DNA of 36,325 nucleotides from the NCBI GenBank assembly GCA_900542185.1, contig UQMZ01000040.1, forward strand, positions 1-36,325, written 5' to 3'. Under the pieces are notes generated by a model. It saw only the letters and a list, made by a program, of their open reading frames with translations. It was not told where the DNA came from and ran no database searches. Of the stretch, positions 34,428-36,325 are shown one piece after another; the first letter of the stretch is position 1, and every line of letters begins with the position of its first letter. This DNA is from an uncultured Bacteroidales bacterium (GTDB lineage Bacteria; Bacteroidota; Bacteroidia; Bacteroidales; Muribaculaceae). Both the position numbers and the translations under genes were made by a program.

Positions 34428-35756
34428 ATGAAAAAACTGCTGTATATGCTGGCATGCGTTCTTGGCGTCGGCGCCTTGTCATGCGGCACAAAGACCACGA
34501 AACAGGAGCCTTCGGGCTTCGTAAAGGTTGAGAACGGCGAGTTCACGCTCGACGGCAAACCTTATAAATATATAGGCACCAATTTCTGGTACGGTGCCAT
34601 CTTGGGCAGCGAGGGACGCGGGGGCGACCGCGCGCGCCTGCTTCGCGAGCTGGACTCGCTCCACGCTTTGGGCCTGGACAACCTGCGCATCTTAGCCGGC
34701 GGTCAGGGCGACCGCCACATCCCGTCGCACATCGAGCCGACATTGGAGACGGCCCCGGGCGTTTACAACGACACCATCCTTGCGGGTCTGGATTTCCTGC
34801 TGTCTGAAATGGAAAAGCGCGGCATGAAGGGAGTGATCTACCTCAACAATGCCTGGGAATGGAGCGGAGGCTACGGATCGTACCTGGAGTGGGCCGGACG
34901 CGGCAAGGCTCCGGTGCCGTCCGTCGACGGCTGGCCGGCTTACAACGACTATGTCAAGGCGTTCGTAATGGACACCGTGGCACGTCGTATGGCCACTGAC
35001 CACGCCCGCTTCATGGCAGGGCGCACCAACCGCTACACCGGCAAGCCCTACAAGGACTCGCCCGCCATCATGTCGTGGCAGGTGGCCAACGAGCCGCGCA
35101 GCTTCTCGGACGAGGGCAAGCCGTACCTCAAGAGCTGGATTCAGGAGACGGCCCGCGCCATCAAGGAGGTTGACCCGAACCACCTGGTATCGACCGGCAG
35201 CGAGGGTAAACATGGCTGCGAACAGGATCTGGAACTCTGGGCCGACATCCACGCCATGCCCGAAATCGACTACGCCATCGCCCATCTGTGGCCCTACAAC
35301 TGGGGCTGGGCGCATCCCGACAGCCTGAAACAGGATGTTGGCGTATCGTGCCAGAAGGCCAAGGAATACATCGGTATGCACGCCGCCAAGGCCAGGCAGA
35401 TGAAGAAACCGCTCGTAATAGAGGAGTTCGGCTATCCGCGCGACAACATGGGGCTGGCGCCGGGCAGTCCGACCGAAGCCCGCGACGCGTTCTACGACTA
35501 CATGTGCGGCCTTGTGGCCGACGGCACCATCTCGGGCCTCAACTTCTGGGGCTGGGGCGGCGAGGCCAGGCCCAAGCATGCCGTATGGGAACCGGGCGAC
35601 GACTACACCGGCGACCCGGCCCAGGAGGACCAGGGCCTCAACTCCATATTCCAGGCCGACAAATCAACGTTGAACGTAATCAAGAAACACACCGCAAATC
35701 TGAAAAATGAAAAAACTACAGATAATTACAGAAGCGGAGCAAATCTCCATCGATGA
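34428..35756 (+). CDS. GH5 lipoprotein, beta-mannanase-like (GH5_7 type)
   Basis: This 442-residue lipoprotein has a signal peptide with lipobox ALSC at about residue 19. The TIM barrel begins YKYIGTNFWYGAIL and has LGLDNLRILAGGQGD. The acid/base is E222 in WQVANEPRSF and the nucleophile is E333 in PLVIEEFGYPRD. AHLWPYNWGW and GLNFWGWGGEARP supply substrate-site aromatics. This pattern is that of GH5_7 endo-beta-mannanases, so cutting of mannan or glucomannan is likely; other GH5 subfamilies cannot be excluded. No SusC/SusD pair is next to it. The last 16 residues are read in a frame that overlaps the cytidine deaminase start by 50 bases, so the C-terminal tail is probably a late extension. 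Confidence 0.85.
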   Translation: MKKLLYMLACVLGVGALSCGTKTTKQEPSGFVKVENGEFTLDGKPYKYIGTNFWYGAILGSEGRGGDRARLLRELDSLHALGLDNLRILAGGQGDRHIPSHIEPTLETAPGVYNDTILAGLDFLLSEMEKRGMKGVIYLNNAWEWSGGYGSYLEWAGRGKAPVPSVDGWPAYNDYVKAFVMDTVARRMATDHARFMAGRTNRYTGKPYKDSPAIMSWQVANEPRSFSDEGKPYLKSWIQETARAIKEVDPNHLVSTGSEGKHGCEQDLELWADIHAMPEIDYAIAHLWPYNWGWAHPDSLKQDVGVSCQKAKEYIGMHAAKARQMKKPLVIEEFGYPRDNMGLAPGSPTEARDAFYDYMCGLVADGTISGLNFWGWGGEARPKHAVWEPGDDYTGDPAQEDQGLNSIFQADKSTLNVIKKHTANLKNEKTTDNYRSGANLHR

Positions 35757-36204
35757 GCTTACGGCCGAGGACCGTGGACTGATAGACCGCGCCAAGGCCA
35801 TGACGCGCACCAGCTACGTGCCCTACTCGCATTTCCATGTAGGAGCGGCGCTGCTGATGGCCAACGGCGAGATCGTGACCGGTTCCAACCAGGAGAACGC
35901 CGCCTTCTCGCCCACGATGTGCGCCGAGCGCAACGCGGCCTTCCAGGCCGGCGCCCTGTATCCGGGCGTGGCCATGAAGAAGATAGCCATAGCCGCCTGG
36001 ACCATGAACGGACACGAGGAGGGAACTCCCTACGAACTCTGCTTCCAGGGACAGCCCATCTCCCCGTGCGGCGTATGCCGTCAGGCCCTGCTGGAATACG
36101 AAGCCGCTTACGGCAAGATTGAAGTCCTACTCTATGGCCGCGAACGAATCCTGCGCTTTCCCTCCGTCGCCTCGCTGCTGCCTTATTGTTTCACCGAATT
36201 CTGA
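35707..36204 (+). CDS. cdd: Cytidine deaminase
   Basis: This 165-residue cytoplasmic enzyme deaminates cytidine and deoxycytidine to uridine forms in pyrimidine salvage. The zinc site is complete: the His/Cys-type CAERNA motif (TMCAERNAAFQAG, around residue 74) supplies Cys and the proton-shuttle Glu, and PCGVCRQ (around 119) supplies the other two cysteines. YVPYSHFHVGAAL near the N-terminus is the conserved substrate loop. ATG 35707 is chosen because an A-rich stretch stands before it and the family start fits. It overlaps the GH5 gene by 50 bases in another frame and is probably co-transcribed with it. About 120 bases follow to the window end, in which I see no gene. Confidence 0.93.
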   Translation: MKKLQIITEAEQISIDELTAEDRGLIDRAKAMTRTSYVPYSHFHVGAALLMANGEIVTGSNQENAAFSPTMCAERNAAFQAGALYPGVAMKKIAIAAWTMNGHEEGTPYELCFQGQPISPCGVCRQALLEYEAAYGKIEVLLYGRERILRFPSVASLLPYCFTEF

Positions 36205-36325
36205 ACTTTTAAGGATTCCGGAAGGTTAAACTAAGAAACACATCAAGGCATCGTTCCTTAAAAAATGTATACGTCAGGGCGGTGGATTTTCGAGGTAATT
36301 TATTCGGTCTCAGAGGGAGCAGCCT

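Noticed and set aside
36205..36325. The terminal ~120 bases as a possible regulatory region or the start of another gene.
   Set aside because: No convincing promoter, hairpin or start codon with a following frame can be seen before the window ends.

Overview
The window looks like chromosomal DNA of a gut-type Bacteroidales. The evidence is SusC/SusD pairs, many lipoproteins, Bacteroidota-type promoters (TTG or TTTG, a 17-21 base spacer, then TAnnTTTG) and a DUF4595 lipoprotein. The moderate-to-high GC content would fit Muribaculaceae, but that family call is an inference.

Region 1 (1-5502) is a plus-strand envelope glycan operon: the 3' part of a Kdo transferase (waaA), a divergent CMP-Kdo-synthetase-like enzyme, a GT90 and a GT9 glycosyltransferase, and an LtaS-like membrane phosphotransferase. 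It probably builds and decorates the LPS inner core. Region 2 (5592-8242) holds a DUF4595 lipoprotein and a secreted GH30 glycosidase, each followed by a good terminator.

Region 3 (8318-32055) is a carbohydrate utilisation island. A minus-strand AraC regulator (10088-10969) diverges from an operon of a sugar:H+ MFS symporter, a GH2 glycosidase and a mutarotase-like DUF5107-TPR protein. A leucine-rich-repeat exoprotein follows. Then comes a polysaccharide utilisation locus: GH53 endo-galactanase, SusE-like glycan-binding lipoprotein, SusC, SusD, GH35 beta-galactosidase and a clan GH-A glycosidase. This set points to pectic beta-1,4-galactan (type I arabinogalactan): surface cleavage and binding by GH53, SusE-like and SusD; import by SusC; exo-cleavage by GH35, GH2 and the GH-A enzyme; and sugar uptake by the MFS symporter.

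The island shows the same structure twice. At each place one accessory gene lies between an intact gene and a second copy of that gene's 3' end. An AlbA_2/Schlafen-type regulator sits next to AraC, and the LRR gene sits next to DUF5107. The LRR unit appears to have split a once continuous operon, leaving the DUF5107 remnant as the leader of the GH53 operon. The MFS operon and the LRR gene also share a promoter of identical geometry, with two TCCAT half-sites exactly 21 bp apart next to the -33 element. This is a candidate operator for the AraC protein.

Region 4 (32056-36325) contains a RAYT-type (REP-associated) tyrosine transposase with an unusual C-terminal DprA-like domain, REP-like hairpins around it, tRNA-Arg(UCU), a YqiA-like esterase, a GH5 (mannanase-like) lipoprotein and cytidine deaminase. 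No CRISPR array, rRNA, integrase or phage gene was seen.
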